This document shows, piece by piece, positions 1 to 9,204 of a stretch of 64,000 nucleotides of DNA. Source of the stretch: CAVSXS01 sp963767715. GTDB taxonomy: Bacteria; Chloroflexota; Ktedonobacteria; Ktedonobacterales; Ktedonobacteraceae. The translations under genes and the position numbers were made by a program. Below the pieces are notes generated by a model that saw only the letters and a list, made by a program, of their open reading frames with translations, searched no databases and was not told the origin of the DNA. The first letter of the stretch is position 1; the number at the start of each line of letters is the position of its first letter. Where the stretch lies: assembly GCA_963767715.1 (NCBI GenBank), contig CAVYFA010000008.1:248001-312000 (forward strand), in the 5' to 3' direction.

Positions 1-2100
1 TCTGGGAAAACAGGCGGCGAGAAAAAACTTAAACATATCTTAACCACACTGCGAACAAAAGAAACTTTGCAAAATTCCTACGCGGCAGGAAATGTACTCA
101 ATTTACTTATCCGCTCAGGAGCCGGACTGCATGGCCTGGACTGCTCCAACCTGGCTGTACGGCAAGCCTATTTACAGGGTGTATTTTTACCTGAAGTCAA
201 TTTCTCTTACGCTGATCTTGAAACATGTATCTTTACCGATACCTTTAGCAGTGTCCTTTGCCTGGCTGTCAGTCCGGATGGGGCCCTGCTTGTGGGCGGA
301 ACGACGACTGATGAGATTCGGCTGTGGGAGACGGAGAGCGCAACATCTCTCTATACGTGCTCGGGTCATTCAGATGGGATAAGATCTGTGGCCTTTAGTC
401 CTGATTGCAGATTATTCGCGAGTGGCAGCGAAGATCATACGGTGAGGTTGTGGGAGAGTGACACAGGCCGCTGCCTTCACATCCTGAAAGGGCATACGGA
501 CTGGGTCTTATGCCTGGCTTTCAGTCCAGATTGCCAGACTCTTGCTAGCGCGAGCGCGGATCGGACGGTGCGGCTCTGGCATGCTAGCACGGGCGAGTGC
601 CTACGCGTATTACGGGGACACGGCGATTGGGTACGGGCTGTCGCTTTCAGCCCAGACGGTAAGTTACTGGCGAGTGGTGGTAATGATCAGGTCATCCGGC
701 TCTGGAACCCTGATGCTGGAGAGTGTGTCCAGGAGTTGAGAGGGCATAGCGGGTGGATAAGAACGCTTGCTTTTAGTCCGGATGGCCAGATACTTGCCAG
801 CGGAAGTGAAGACAAATCGGTGCGGTTCTGGCAGATCGATACCGGGGCGTGCCTGCGAGTGCTGCAAGGGCATACCGACCGGGTCAGAACAATCGCGTGG
901 ATGGAGGGGGGCGCTGCGCTGGCGAGCGGTGGCGATGATCAAACAATACGTTTGTGGAATACCAGCACAGGTGAGTGTTTACGGGTCCTCCAAGGGCACT
1001 GCAATCGTATATGGTCACTCGCTGTTGTGCCTGGCAGCAAACTGCTTGTGAGCGCCAGTGAAGATGATACAATGCGCTTCTGGGATGTTCGTTCGGGGCA
1101 GTGTACCAGGATTTTACAGGGCCAGACGAGCTTGATAAAATCGGTAGATTTCAGCCCAGATGGCCGTAAGCTGGCCAGCGCCAGTGAAGATAAGCTTGTC
1201 CGGCTATGGGATGTCGAAAGCGGCCAATGCGAGCAGATCCTGCGAAAGCATGATAATCGAGTACGCTGCGTCGCCTTCAGCCCGGGTGGAGCTACGCTCG
1301 CCAGCAGCAGTGAAGACGAGACGATATGCATATGGGATACCACTAACGGGCAGTGCTTGAAAACGCTGCATGAGCATACTAATCTGGTGCGGTCTGTCGA
1401 ATTCAACGCAGATGGCCGCCTTCTCGCCAGTGCCAGTAACGACCGGACCATGCGCATATGGGATACCGATACGGGCGAGTGCCTTAGAACGATAGATGGA
1501 CGCAGCTTACTATGGTCTGTGGCCTTCAGCCCTGACGATACTATGCTCGCGAGCGGGGGGGATGATCAGACGATCCGGCTTTGGGATACCGCTACCGCAA
1601 AATGTATCAGAACTCTGAAAGGGCATACACATCGAGTATGGTCCGTAGCCTTTCATCCCGATGGCGAAAAGCTTGTTAGTAGTAGCGATGATCGAACCAT
1701 TCGGCTCTGGAATATTAGAACCGGAGAGTGTCTCAAGGTACTGCAAGGCCACACGAGCTGGGTCAGATCTGTGGCTCTTAGCGCCGATGGGCGCATGATT
1801 GCGAGCGGCAGCCACGACCGGACGGTCCGCATATGGGACGCCGTGTCCGGCGAGTGCCTCAAAATTTTGCGTGGGCATGACAATTGCATCTGGTCGGTAG
1901 CTTTTAACTCTATTGATGGTACTCTCGCCAGCGCTGGAGATGACGGTGGCATAAAACTTTGGGATATTCAAAGTGGTGAATGTTTGAAAACACTGAGAAG
2001 CAAAAGGCTGTACGAAGGTATGAATATAACTGGTGCGAAAAGGCTGACTGGTTCGCAAAAGGTATCCCTCAGCGCGTTGGGTGCAGTAGAGCATTCCTGA
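1..2100 (+). CDS. WD40-repeat protein, C-terminal part (5' end outside window)
   Basis: The reading frame is open from the first base, so the gene starts upstream of the window; the TTG at 67 is not a credible start. After a short linker (AGNVLNLL, then QAYLQGVFLPEVNF) that in Ktedonobacteria usually joins an NB-ARC/NACHT-type ATPase to its sensor, there are 14 WD40 repeats of about 42 residues, each with a SPDG-type turn, a D-x-T-[VI]-R-[LI]-W strand and a GH before the next repeat. Fourteen repeats fit two seven-bladed beta-propellers. Such propellers bind ligands or proteins; the family is linked to STAND-type signalling. The repeats are regular and the frame is intact to the stop. The missing N-terminal domain cannot be named from this window. 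Confidence 0.85.
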   Translation, partial: SGKTGGEKKLKHILTTLRTKETLQNSYAAGNVLNLLIRSGAGLHGLDCSNLAVRQAYLQGVFLPEVNFSYADLETCIFTDTFSSVLCLAVSPDGALLVGGTTTDEIRLWETESATSLYTCSGHSDGIRSVAFSPDCRLFASGSEDHTVRLWESDTGRCLHILKGHTDWVLCLAFSPDCQTLASASADRTVRLWHASTGECLRVLRGHGDWVRAVAFSPDGKLLASGGNDQVIRLWNPDAGECVQELRGHSGWIRTLAFSPDGQILASGSEDKSVRFWQIDTGACLRVLQGHTDRVRTIAWMEGGAALASGGDDQTIRLWNTSTGECLRVLQGHCNRIWSLAVVPGSKLLVSASEDDTMRFWDVRSGQCTRILQGQTSLIKSVDFSPDGRKLASASEDKLVRLWDVESGQCEQILRKHDNRVRCVAFSPGGATLASSSEDETICIWDTTNGQCLKTLHEHTNLVRSVEFNADGRLLASASNDRTMRIWDTDTGECLRTIDGRSLLWSVAFSPDDTMLASGGDDQTIRLWDTATAKCIRTLKGHTHRVWSVAFHPDGEKLVSSSDDRTIRLWNIRTGECLKVLQGHTSWVRSVALSADGRMIASGSHDRTVRIWDAVSGECLKILRGHDNCIWSVAFNSIDGTLASAGDDGGIKLWDIQSGECLKTLRSKRLYEGMNITGAKRLTGSQKVSLSALGAVEHS

Positions 2101-2223
2101 CGCAGAGGCCCTACCATCCAGCAAATTATGATATATACTGATGTTACAAGCTCTAGCAGGGCGGCTATAATTTACGCGTGTGCTCCTCTTAATTCGGCGT
2201 ATTCCTGAGCAAGGAGAGAAGTC

Positions 2224-3330
2224 TTGAGCTGGCACGTCCCAAATGCAGTGATGCTGACTGCCGATAAATTCACGCAGTTTCTTTACCGGGCAACTGGCGG
2301 TCGGCTTGGGGAGAAGCAGTTGAGCTATTCGATGCTGCTGCTGCACACAATTGGGCGCAAAACCGGGAAGAGGCGCACCCACACGCTCCTGTATTTCCGT
2401 GACGGAGAAAACCTGGTGGTGTGCGCCTCGAACAACGGCTCTCCAGGGCTGCCTGCCTGGTATCTGAACTTGCGGGCAAATCCGCGCGTTCGTATTCAGC
2501 ATGGGCGCATAAGCCGGGAGGTTATGGCGGAAACGGTCGGCCCTGAAGAGCGGGAACGGCTCTGGCAGATGCTGCTCAAGGTTCGTCCCCAGTACGCGGA
2601 CTACCAGAAGTATACAACTCGTGTGTTTCCTGTAGTCAAACTTAAGCCGCTTCCCGCCGGGGAGAGCGCATTGTCAAAATCAAAGAAAGGTGCAGGTATG
2701 GCCAGTTACGTATTCGAGCCGGGGGTTATTCACGAGATCAGCCGCAACCATCTCGAAAAGCCTCTCGAGCAGATGTTTGACGGCGTTATCGCCGAGCTAT
2801 CGGAGCGCTATCCCGGCGCGATCGATGACTCGAAGCCGTGGATCTTCAACAATGCCGGCGGGGTGATGTTGCAGATGAAATTGCTGCATGCTTCGACCAA
2901 AGAGTACGTGATGATCTGGGGTACCCCGATTGGAAGCGAGGGACATACCGGCCGGCACCTGGTCGAATTCTACGATACGGTACTGGATGGGGAGGCATGG
3001 TACTACACCGAGGGACAGTTTACTCGCGATGTCTATACACCTGGCGACCATATTTTTCTGGGCAAGGGGCAAAGCGCCGGCATGCACTATCCCGATCATG
3101 TCTGGATGGTCGAGTATGCGCGTGGCGTGTTGCCATCCCTGCTCCCCTTCGGCCTGGCAGATGCGCTGTCAAGTACGCTCGATTTCAAAACAGCGTTTCA
3201 GACTATCGCGATCTACTTCTCACTACTCACACGCAGTATCTCGACAGGCCGCAAGCTGGTGATAGGTGCGGGAATGGCAGCCGCGCTCGTCCTCTGGCTT
3301 ATGAGTGCGCGTGGCCGGCGCAAGAAGTAA
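2224..3330 (+). CDS. Deazaflavin-dependent nitroreductase (Ddn-type) fused to an ERG2/sigma-1 receptor-like domain
   Basis: TTG start with AAGGAGAG just upstream; 368 residues. Residues about 30-141 match the F420/Ddn nitroreductase family (HTIGRKTGKRRTHTLLYF, then PAWYLNLRANPRV). Residues 159-345 match ERG2 (fungal sterol C8-C7 isomerase) and the sigma-1 receptor: WIFNNAGG, LHASTKEYV, GSEGHTGRH and WMVEYARGVLPS align without large gaps. The two acidic residues that hold the ligand amine in sigma-1 (Asp126, Glu172) correspond to Asp251 and Glu297 here. A hydrophobic segment at 345-361 followed by ARGRRKK suggests a C-terminal membrane anchor, whereas eukaryotic members have it N-terminal. An internal ATG at 2698 (residue 159) with AAAGGTG before it could also make the ERG2 part alone. 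The substrate is unknown; a sterol or hopanoid-like role is inference. Confidence 0.8.
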   Translation: MSWHVPNAVMLTADKFTQFLYRATGGRLGEKQLSYSMLLLHTIGRKTGKRRTHTLLYFRDGENLVVCASNNGSPGLPAWYLNLRANPRVRIQHGRISREVMAETVGPEERERLWQMLLKVRPQYADYQKYTTRVFPVVKLKPLPAGESALSKSKKGAGMASYVFEPGVIHEISRNHLEKPLEQMFDGVIAELSERYPGAIDDSKPWIFNNAGGVMLQMKLLHASTKEYVMIWGTPIGSEGHTGRHLVEFYDTVLDGEAWYYTEGQFTRDVYTPGDHIFLGKGQSAGMHYPDHVWMVEYARGVLPSLLPFGLADALSSTLDFKTAFQTIAIYFSLLTRSISTGRKLVIGAGMAAALVLWLMSARGRRKK

Positions 3331-4275
3331 TCACGCTTTGTAATAGGGCGACATGCGCAGGATCCACCAGCGCGCGGCGGGGCGCACCAGGGCGGTGAGC
3401 CGCCGCTTGTAACCGACGATGCGCGTCAACTGCTGCATAATATCGTCAAAGGAGTAGCGCTGGTAGTGAAGCAGGCGCTGGCTCTCCTCGGTATCCAGCC
3501 AGTCCGTGCTGTATGGTTCGCTTCCGAAGGCGCTCTCCGGCAGCATCCCGATGCCCATCATCTCCAGCATGCGCCCCAGGTAGTCGCGGTAGAGTATCTG
3601 GCAGGTGGGTCCGCCGCCGATGAGCATGACCCTGCCCCAGATATCGTCGGAACGAATGCCGTTGGCAACGGCCAGGCCCGCGTCGCAGGTATGAATGACC
3701 TCGAAGCGCGTTGTGAGCGGTATGCGGAACATGATGGGATGGGGGCTGCGTAGTCCGAGCGGGGGAACATCTGCGAAACGAAAAATGGCCCATTCCAGCC
3801 CCGACGCTTTGACCATCTCCTCACAGGCAATTTTATGGCTCGTGTAGTGATCGGTTGCCTGCACAGGGTCGCTCACTTTGCGCGGGGGCGGCCGGTCCTG
3901 CGTATGTCCAAAGACATCGAAGGACGATGCAAAGAAAAACCTGGGCGGCTCTGGCAAACTTTTCGCGGCATCGAGCAGGGCGTGCGTCCCATCGACATTA
4001 ATCGAATGGGCGAGTTCGGGCTGGTCCTCGCTGGCCGGTGGAAGCATGTAGGCCATGTGGATGACGACATCCTGGCCCTGCACGGCTGTTGCCAGGTCTG
4101 CCGCTCGCTTGATATCCCCTTCTACAAGTTCGATTTTGCCTGGAAAGCGCCTGGCAGTGCGCTCGAGGGCTCTGCGCCGCCTCACAAAACAGCGCACTCT
4201 GTGCCCCTGGCGCACTAACTCGTCAAGCGTGCTCCTTCCAATGTTGCCGGACGCGCCGGTCAGCAGAATGTTCAT
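3331..4275 (-). CDS. NAD-dependent epimerase/dehydratase (extended SDR)
   Basis: Extended short-chain dehydrogenase with the N-terminal NAD(P)-binding pattern TGASGNIG, an acidic loop (VEGDIKRAADL), the active-site S-S-x-D region (FFASSFDVFG) and a YTSHK catalytic Tyr/Lys pair. I prefer the ATG at 4275, which puts the TGxxGxxG motif directly at the N terminus; a TTG at 4302 would add nine residues. It converges on the ERG2-fusion gene with no intergenic bases. Extended SDRs act on nucleotide sugars or on 3-beta-hydroxysteroid-type substrates; the sequence does not decide which. Confidence 0.8.
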   Translation of the reverse strand: MNILLTGASGNIGRSTLDELVRQGHRVRCFVRRRRALERTARRFPGKIELVEGDIKRAADLATAVQGQDVVIHMAYMLPPASEDQPELAHSINVDGTHALLDAAKSLPEPPRFFFASSFDVFGHTQDRPPPRKVSDPVQATDHYTSHKIACEEMVKASGLEWAIFRFADVPPLGLRSPHPIMFRIPLTTRFEVIHTCDAGLAVANGIRSDDIWGRVMLIGGGPTCQILYRDYLGRMLEMMGIGMLPESAFGSEPYSTDWLDTEESQRLLHYQRYSFDDIMQQLTRIVGYKRRLTALVRPAARWWILRMSPYYKA

Positions 4276-4398
4276 ACGAGCCGAGCTTTCAAATTCAATC
4301 AATCACTGCCTGCATCCATTATGCGGTATTCGTCAATAAGGTATAATATCAAGACAATCACGTGCTGGACCGCGACTCGCTTTTGCTTTGGAGGCTAC

Positions 4399-5547
4399 AT
4401 GCAGAGAACCATCTTTACCGAAGAGCACCAGATGTTCCGCGACTCCGTTCGCCATTTTGTTGAGAAGGAGATCGTGCCTTATTATGACCAATGGGAGAAG
4501 GATGGCATTGTCTCGCGCGATCTGTGGCTGAAGGCCGGGCAGCAGGGCTTCCTGGGCTTCAATGTGCCGGAGGAGTATGGCGGCGCGGGCGTGGATGATT
4601 ATTGCTACAGCGTGATCTTCTCAGAAGAGACGACGCGCGTTGGGGCGGTCAGCGCCGGTTCGGGTATAGGCCTGCACAACGATATCGTCATCCCCTATAT
4701 CCTGGCCTACGCGAACGAAGAGCAGAAGCGGCGCTGGCTGCCGGGCATGTGCCGGGGCGAGCTGATTACAGCCATCGCCATGACGGAGCCGAACACGGGC
4801 AGCGACCTGGCCGCGGTGCGCACAACCGCCGAGCGCCGGGACGATGAATATATCCTCAATGGACAGAAGACCTTCATCACCAACGGTATTTTAAGCGACG
4901 TGGTGATCGTCGTGGCGAAGACAGATCCCACACTCGGACACAAGGGCATCAGCCTGCTCATCGTGGAGCGCGGTATGGAGGGCTTCAAGCGCGGGCGCAA
5001 TCTGGAGAAGATGGGCATGAAGGCGCAGGACACGGCGGAACTGTCGTTTGAGGATGTGCGCGTCCCGGTGAGCAACCTGCTCGGCGAGGAAGGCAAGGGC
5101 TTCTACTACCTGATGCGCCAGCTTGCCAGGGAGCGCCTGAGCGTTGCCGTCGGCGCGATGGCCGCCTGCGAAGCAGCCCTTGACATGACGCTGGAGTACT
5201 GCAAGGAGCGCACGGCCTTTGGTCAGAAGATCGGCAGCTTCCAGAATTCGCGCTTCAAGCTGGCCGAGATGAAGACGGAGATTGAGATCGGGCGCGTCTT
5301 CGTCGATCGCTGCATCGAAGAGCTGAACGCCGGCACGCTCACGCCTGAGGTCGCGGCCATGGCGAAGTGGTGGACGACCGACCTCCAGAAGCGCGTCGTC
5401 GATCAGTGCGTGCAGTTGTACGGCGGCTACGGCTACATGCTGGAATACCCCATCGCGCGCGCCTACCTCGATGCGCGTGTGCAGAGCATCTACGCCGGCA
5501 CGAACGAGATCATGAAGGAGATCATCGGGCGCTCGATGGGCGTGTAG
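4399..5547 (+). CDS. Acyl-CoA dehydrogenase
   Basis: 382 residues from the ATG at 4399, which has TTGGAGG nine bases upstream; an in-frame ATG at 4321 lacks a ribosome site. The three ACAD domains are complete: alpha-helical N domain (FTEEHQMFRDSVRHF), beta domain with the FAD-binding AMTEPNTGSD and the TFITNG strand, and the C-terminal domain with RTAFGQKI and the end signature QLYGGYGYMLEYPIARAY followed by IYAGTNEIMKEIIGR. The flavoenzyme forms alpha,beta-enoyl-CoA from acyl-CoA and passes electrons to ETF. Chain-length preference cannot be read. Confidence 0.92.
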   Translation: MQRTIFTEEHQMFRDSVRHFVEKEIVPYYDQWEKDGIVSRDLWLKAGQQGFLGFNVPEEYGGAGVDDYCYSVIFSEETTRVGAVSAGSGIGLHNDIVIPYILAYANEEQKRRWLPGMCRGELITAIAMTEPNTGSDLAAVRTTAERRDDEYILNGQKTFITNGILSDVVIVVAKTDPTLGHKGISLLIVERGMEGFKRGRNLEKMGMKAQDTAELSFEDVRVPVSNLLGEEGKGFYYLMRQLARERLSVAVGAMAACEAALDMTLEYCKERTAFGQKIGSFQNSRFKLAEMKTEIEIGRVFVDRCIEELNAGTLTPEVAAMAKWWTTDLQKRVVDQCVQLYGGYGYMLEYPIARAYLDARVQSIYAGTNEIMKEIIGRSMGV

Positions 5548-5628
5548 GGAGCGTTTCGAGAAGACCACTCAGACGTATGGTTGTTTGTTAATGAATATGG
5601 TACACTGGGGCACGAAAGGAGAGAACTC

Positions 5629-5892
5629 ATGGCTCTGCAGGGCATACGGCAAATCTCCCCCGGAATTGTGCAGGACCCATCGATCAACAGTGGGAGACCG
5701 ATCATCGAAGGGACACGTGTCTTTGTCGATCGTATCATAGGTCATCTTGAGAACGGCATGTCAACTGCGGAGATCTGTCACGAATATGATCTGACACCTG
5801 CACAAGTACAGGCCGTCAAACAACTCAGCCCAGAACAGGTTCAATATGTGAAGGGCTATGCTGATGCGCTGGAAAATGTCGTGGTGAGATGA
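5629..5892 (+). CDS. DUF433 domain protein (antitoxin-like)
   Basis: 87 residues; ATG at 5629 with AAAGGAGAG at 5615. It carries the DUF433 pattern: GRPIIEGTRVFVDRII, then a short helix-turn-helix-like part (STAEICHEYDLTPAQVQAV). DUF433 proteins are small DNA-binding proteins often paired with a PIN-like (DUF5615) partner. No such partner follows here; instead the next reading is a decayed fragment of another family. Regulation of its own promoter is only inferred from the family. Confidence 0.8.
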   Translation: MALQGIRQISPGIVQDPSINSGRPIIEGTRVFVDRIIGHLENGMSTAEICHEYDLTPAQVQAVKQLSPEQVQYVKGYADALENVVVR

Positions 5893-6063
5893 GAGAAGCA
5901 TGATATCGCCTATACTCGCCACATAGACGCTCCACGCGAGGTGAAGGTCATGTTCACATCGCGTACCATGCAAGAGTGGGATCCGACTTTCATCGAGAAT
6001 GTCAAACGTGACGGGATTGTCCTGTTTGCGCGCGGACAGCTTCCCGCTCCCCTGGTAGCTTGA
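5893..6063 (+). pseudogene. Remnant of an unidentified small protein (possibly nucleotidyltransferase C-terminus)
   Basis: Directly after the DUF433 stop the same frame stays open for 56 codons (DAPREVKVMFTSRT, then ENVKRDGIVLFARG). The end, D-G-I-V-L-F-A-R-G, resembles the C-terminal strand of MNT-type nucleotidyltransferases (EGVVLYERG). The only ATG that overlaps the previous stop (5889) runs into TGA after four codons. I read it as a decayed downstream partner; the family assignment is weak. Confidence 0.35.
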
Positions 6064-6088
6064 GTTTCAGCTAGCCGCTTGCCTGCAT

Positions 6089-6949
6089 CTACATTGGCTT
6101 AAGGACGAAATCGTACTCCACCATATAAAATGGTGCGGTAACGTGGTAGCGGGCAGCTTCTTCCTTCGAATCGTTCCGGACGAAATCGACGACGAGAGAG
6201 TCCTTTGTGCCGAAGACAGCGTCCGAGTCGAGGTACGGGTCTCCCTTGACGAACAGGTGGGTTGTGACCGGGACAAAACCATCAGATGAAAGGAGCAGGT
6301 GGATGTGAGCCGGGCGAAAGGGATGGCGGCCCAATGAGCGCAGCAACTTGCCGACCGGCCCGTCGTCGGGGATGGAGTAGGAGACGGGTTTGATACCCAC
6401 GAAGCAGTAGCGCCCTTCGCTGTCGGTACGAAACTTGCCGCGCAGATTCATGTCGGGCTGCTGCGGGTCCTGCTGCTCGTACAGGCCGTTTTCGTCCGTT
6501 TCCCAGACATCGAGCAGCGCGCCGGGAATGGGTGTGCCAGCGGCGGAAAGCACTCGCCCCGTCACGACTGCCGGTTCGCCACGTCCATCCTGGCTGATGG
6601 TTGTGCCGGTTGGCAACTCGGGTGCGCCTTCGCGATAGAATGGGCCGAAGATCGTGCTTTCGGTTGCGCCATCGGGCAGGCGGTGGTTGATGGCATCGAC
6701 CAGCATTGTGACTCCTAGAATGTCCGAGAGCAGGATAAATTCCTGGCGCTTATCGTCACACATCTGACCCGTCCTGGTCAGGAACTGTATCCCCTGCATC
6801 CACTCTTCCTGGGTGAGCTCGACCTCGCGAATAAAGGCGTGCAGGTGGTTGACGAGACCGGTCATGATGTGCTTCAGCCTCGCGTCGGGCGCCTTCGCCA
6901 TGCTATCCAGCACATTCTGGGTGATCTGCTCTTCGCTGTTGTTGCTCAT
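6089..6949 (-). CDS. Intradiol ring-cleavage dioxygenase (hydroxyquinol/catechol 1,2-dioxygenase type)
   Basis: 286 residues with an N-terminal dioxygenase helical domain (about 20-100) and a C-terminal beta-sandwich (about 105-280). The non-heme Fe(III) ligands are visible: Tyr in NGLYEQ, Tyr in PVSYSIP and both His of RPAHIHL. FGPFYREGAPE and GALLDVWETDENG are typical of hydroxyquinol and chlorocatechol dioxygenases. The enzyme opens a catechol-like ring between the two hydroxyls to a muconate. ATG at 6949 follows GGAGGATAAACT, where the ribosome site lies inside the last codons of the thioesterase gene, so the two are cotranscribed and probably coupled. Confidence 0.9.
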   Translation of the reverse strand: MSNNSEEQITQNVLDSMAKAPDARLKHIMTGLVNHLHAFIREVELTQEEWMQGIQFLTRTGQMCDDKRQEFILLSDILGVTMLVDAINHRLPDGATESTIFGPFYREGAPELPTGTTISQDGRGEPAVVTGRVLSAAGTPIPGALLDVWETDENGLYEQQDPQQPDMNLRGKFRTDSEGRYCFVGIKPVSYSIPDDGPVGKLLRSLGRHPFRPAHIHLLLSSDGFVPVTTHLFVKGDPYLDSDAVFGTKDSLVVDFVRNDSKEEAARYHVTAPFYMVEYDFVLKPM

Positions 6950-6952
6950 AGT

Positions 6953-7393
6953 TTATCCTCCCTGGTAAATGCTGAGCGCAGTTCCTCCGGTATAGGTATA
7001 GCTCGCTCGGTCGCCGTGTCCAATAGCGACCATCGTCATCCTGCCCTCGGCCACGATCGATCGTCTTTGTTCCTTCTCTGCCTGCTCTTCCTCGCGAGCA
7101 TCTCCGGTGAGGCGTGCGGTGAAGGCGGCCGTCCACGAGGTGCGTCCGACGCGCTCTATCCGCGCCTGTATCTCGAGTTCGTCGTCGTAACGAATAGGGC
7201 CTCGATAGTCGCAAGAAACATGCACGCGGGGAAATGCGATGCCTGCGAACGAGGTGGCCTGCGGGAAGCCTAGCGAACGCCGCAGCTCGTGTTCGGCGAT
7301 CTCCATGTAGCGCAGCACGGCGGTGAAATGGATGCGTCCCGTGCTATCCACGTCATGGAACGGCACGCGAAGGCGTATGCTCGTTTGTGGCAA
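6953..7393 (-). CDS. Acyl-CoA thioesterase (4-hydroxybenzoyl-CoA thioesterase/YbgC hotdog)
   Basis: 146 residues from a TTG at 7393 preceded by GAAAGGAG; an upstream extension to 7498 has no ribosome site and no family similarity. The catalytic hotdog signature is present: FHDVDSTGRIHFTAVLRYME, then PRVHVSCDYRGPIRYDDEL. The Asp in HDVDSTG matches the catalytic Asp of the family. It hydrolyses acyl- or aroyl-CoA. First gene of a two-gene unit with the ring-cleavage dioxygenase, which suggests a role in aromatic-acid breakdown. Confidence 0.85.
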   Translation of the reverse strand: MPQTSIRLRVPFHDVDSTGRIHFTAVLRYMEIAEHELRRSLGFPQATSFAGIAFPRVHVSCDYRGPIRYDDELEIQARIERVGRTSWTAAFTARLTGDAREEEQAEKEQRRSIVAEGRMTMVAIGHGDRASYTYTGGTALSIYQGG

Positions 7394-7666
7394 GGGAATA
7401 ACTCCTTTCACAGTCTTACTGATAGAATATATTGAAGAACAGTATACCGCACACACTGCTACTGTCATTGCCCGAAGACGAGCTGGTCGCTTGCGCATGA
7501 GACGGCCAGGTGGTTGGGTCTCTGGACAAGTGCAGTAGATCCAGGCCAGCGTTCAGATAACGGAACCGCGGATTGTCACGGGTGCAGCGAAGCACTTGGC
7601 CGCCTTATCCGTAAGCGCGCCGCTATAAATTGTGAGGCTCGTTTCTTCACTTAAACGCAGTGTATA

Positions 7667-9124
7667 TCATCGACGATTCGCTGTCCGAGTGAAAACTGGT
7701 GCGCCGCGCTGCGAATTCGTACCGCCCGCGATGGCCAGGCCCGATTGCACTGTGAACAACGATTCGTTCAGTTGCCCGTTATTCGGAGCGCTTGCCGTCA
7801 CAAAGACGGGATATGCCCTTCCTGCCTGAGAATGAGGTTGCGATGTAGTCGCCTACCATGTACCCGTCGGTCGTGTTCGCCAGCCAGGCTACGTTCATGG
7901 GTGATGGTGTGAGGGTGTCACTGTTGACCAGTTGCTCCCGCCGTTAACCGATGTAACGAAACCTACCTCCAACTGGCATGTCGAGAGCGAGCAGTTTGCG
8001 CTCGGAAAGTAGTAGAACGTCAGCGCAAGGTGAGCGCTGCTTCCCGACGTGGTTGGATCGATGCCCAGACCTGGGATGAAATGATCGGCGCCGCTTCCAA
8101 CGGCGTCTGTTGGAATAAGCTGCACCGTCGACCAGTTCGTGCCGTCGCTTGAGGTACTCATTACCATATCGTTTGCGCTGCACCCGCTCTCGAAGCGGCA
8201 ATCCTGCCAGACGACATAGACTATGCCGGCGCCATCTATGGCGGCAGAAGGCAGCGGCTCCGTGCGCACGCTGCTGGCTACCTGGTGATCCGTTTCAGAA
8301 GAGATCGTCACACTGCTATTCCAGCTTGCGCCCCCATCAGTCGAGGTGAACGATGCGATACTGGGGGTTGTAGTCAAAAAGGGCACAACTACGGTGCCGT
8401 TCGGCTGAACCAGGGGCTGTCCTCCCAACCCGGTCGCGTTATCGGCCGTCGCCTGCGCCGCGCTCCACGTATTCCCCCCGTCGCTGGACGTACTCATCTG
8501 AACCAGGTCGTTGCTCGATGCGAGGTCCCACTCGACGTAGCAGTGACCAAAGTATGGGCTGGTAGAGGTGCCATCACAGACGATCCAGTCCTTGTCAAAG
8601 AAGTCCCCGTTCGTCGCAGTCGCAACCGTTACCGGGGCATTCCAGGTAAGCCCACCATCCGAAGAGAGGCTTACGATGACCGCGGCTCCAACGGCGCTTC
8701 CGTCCGAGTTCGAAATGCCGAGGCTGGCAATCATCCAGTGCTGGTGCGCGGCATCATAGGCAACCGTGGGATCGCTCAGCCGGTCATAAGTCCCTGCCGG
8801 GGTAGCATACACGGTGGTAGCGGGCAGAAAGCCGTTATGCCACGTCGCACCGCTATCGGTGGAGGTCGCCCACCCGATGTTGGAAGCTCCGCCGTCACTG
8901 AAACGGCCAACCTGCGTTACCGCGACAATAGTCGAGCCGTTCGCGTAACTGTCCGGTTCGACTTCAGTCTGATGCTGGCTGGTCGAATTGGTGTAGGGGT
9001 CGGTACTTAACTGGAGTGGGGTGCTGCTCGCCGCAAAGACAGTTGATGCTAAAACCAGGCCGAGGATAAGCGCCGCCGAAAGTGTGACTCCGATCCACCA
9101 GCGGAAACGAAAGAGGAACGACAT
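7667..9124 (-). pseudogene. Exported BNR/sialidase-like repeat protein, frameshifted at its 3' end
   Basis: ATG at 9124 with AAGGAG upstream; residues 1-33 form a signal peptide (FRWWIGVTLSAALILGLVLA, cut near AAS). Five Asp-box repeats (S-x-D-x-G-x-T-W type) such as STDSGATWHN, SSDGGLTWNA, SSDGGNTWSA and STDGGASWNS define a sialidase-type propeller. The frame stops at 7895 after TVTPSHHHP, but the protein plainly goes on in the other two frames: NVAWLANTTDGYMVGDYIAT near 7840-7900, then YPVFVTASAPNNGQL to a stop at 7667. Two single-base shifts, near 7915 and 7835, explain it. Whether it has sialidase activity or only binds glycans cannot be told. Confidence 0.75.
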
Positions 9125-9204
9125 ACGAAATTGCTCCTTACCAGAAGTAAATACGAGAGTTTTGAGGTCTGTTGAAAAAAACGCTTGCTTGAGGAGGATT
9201 CGTT

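Noticed and set aside
1510..2502. 330-codon open frame on the minus strand
   Set aside because: Runs across the end of the WD40 gene and into the next gene on the other strand; a shadow of repeat codon use.
2698..3330. ERG2 domain as a separate gene with its own ATG
   Set aside because: An AAAGGTG before the ATG makes it possible, but the frame is continuous with the nitroreductase part and there is no stop, so I report a fusion and mention the internal start.
5629..6063. DUF433 plus toxin pair
   Set aside because: The following frame is not a PIN-like toxin and is broken; no complete toxin-antitoxin pair can be claimed.
8285..9010. 241-codon open frame on the plus strand
   Set aside because: Lies antisense to the BNR-repeat protein, whose Asp-box motifs and signal peptide show the coding strand; no ribosome site.
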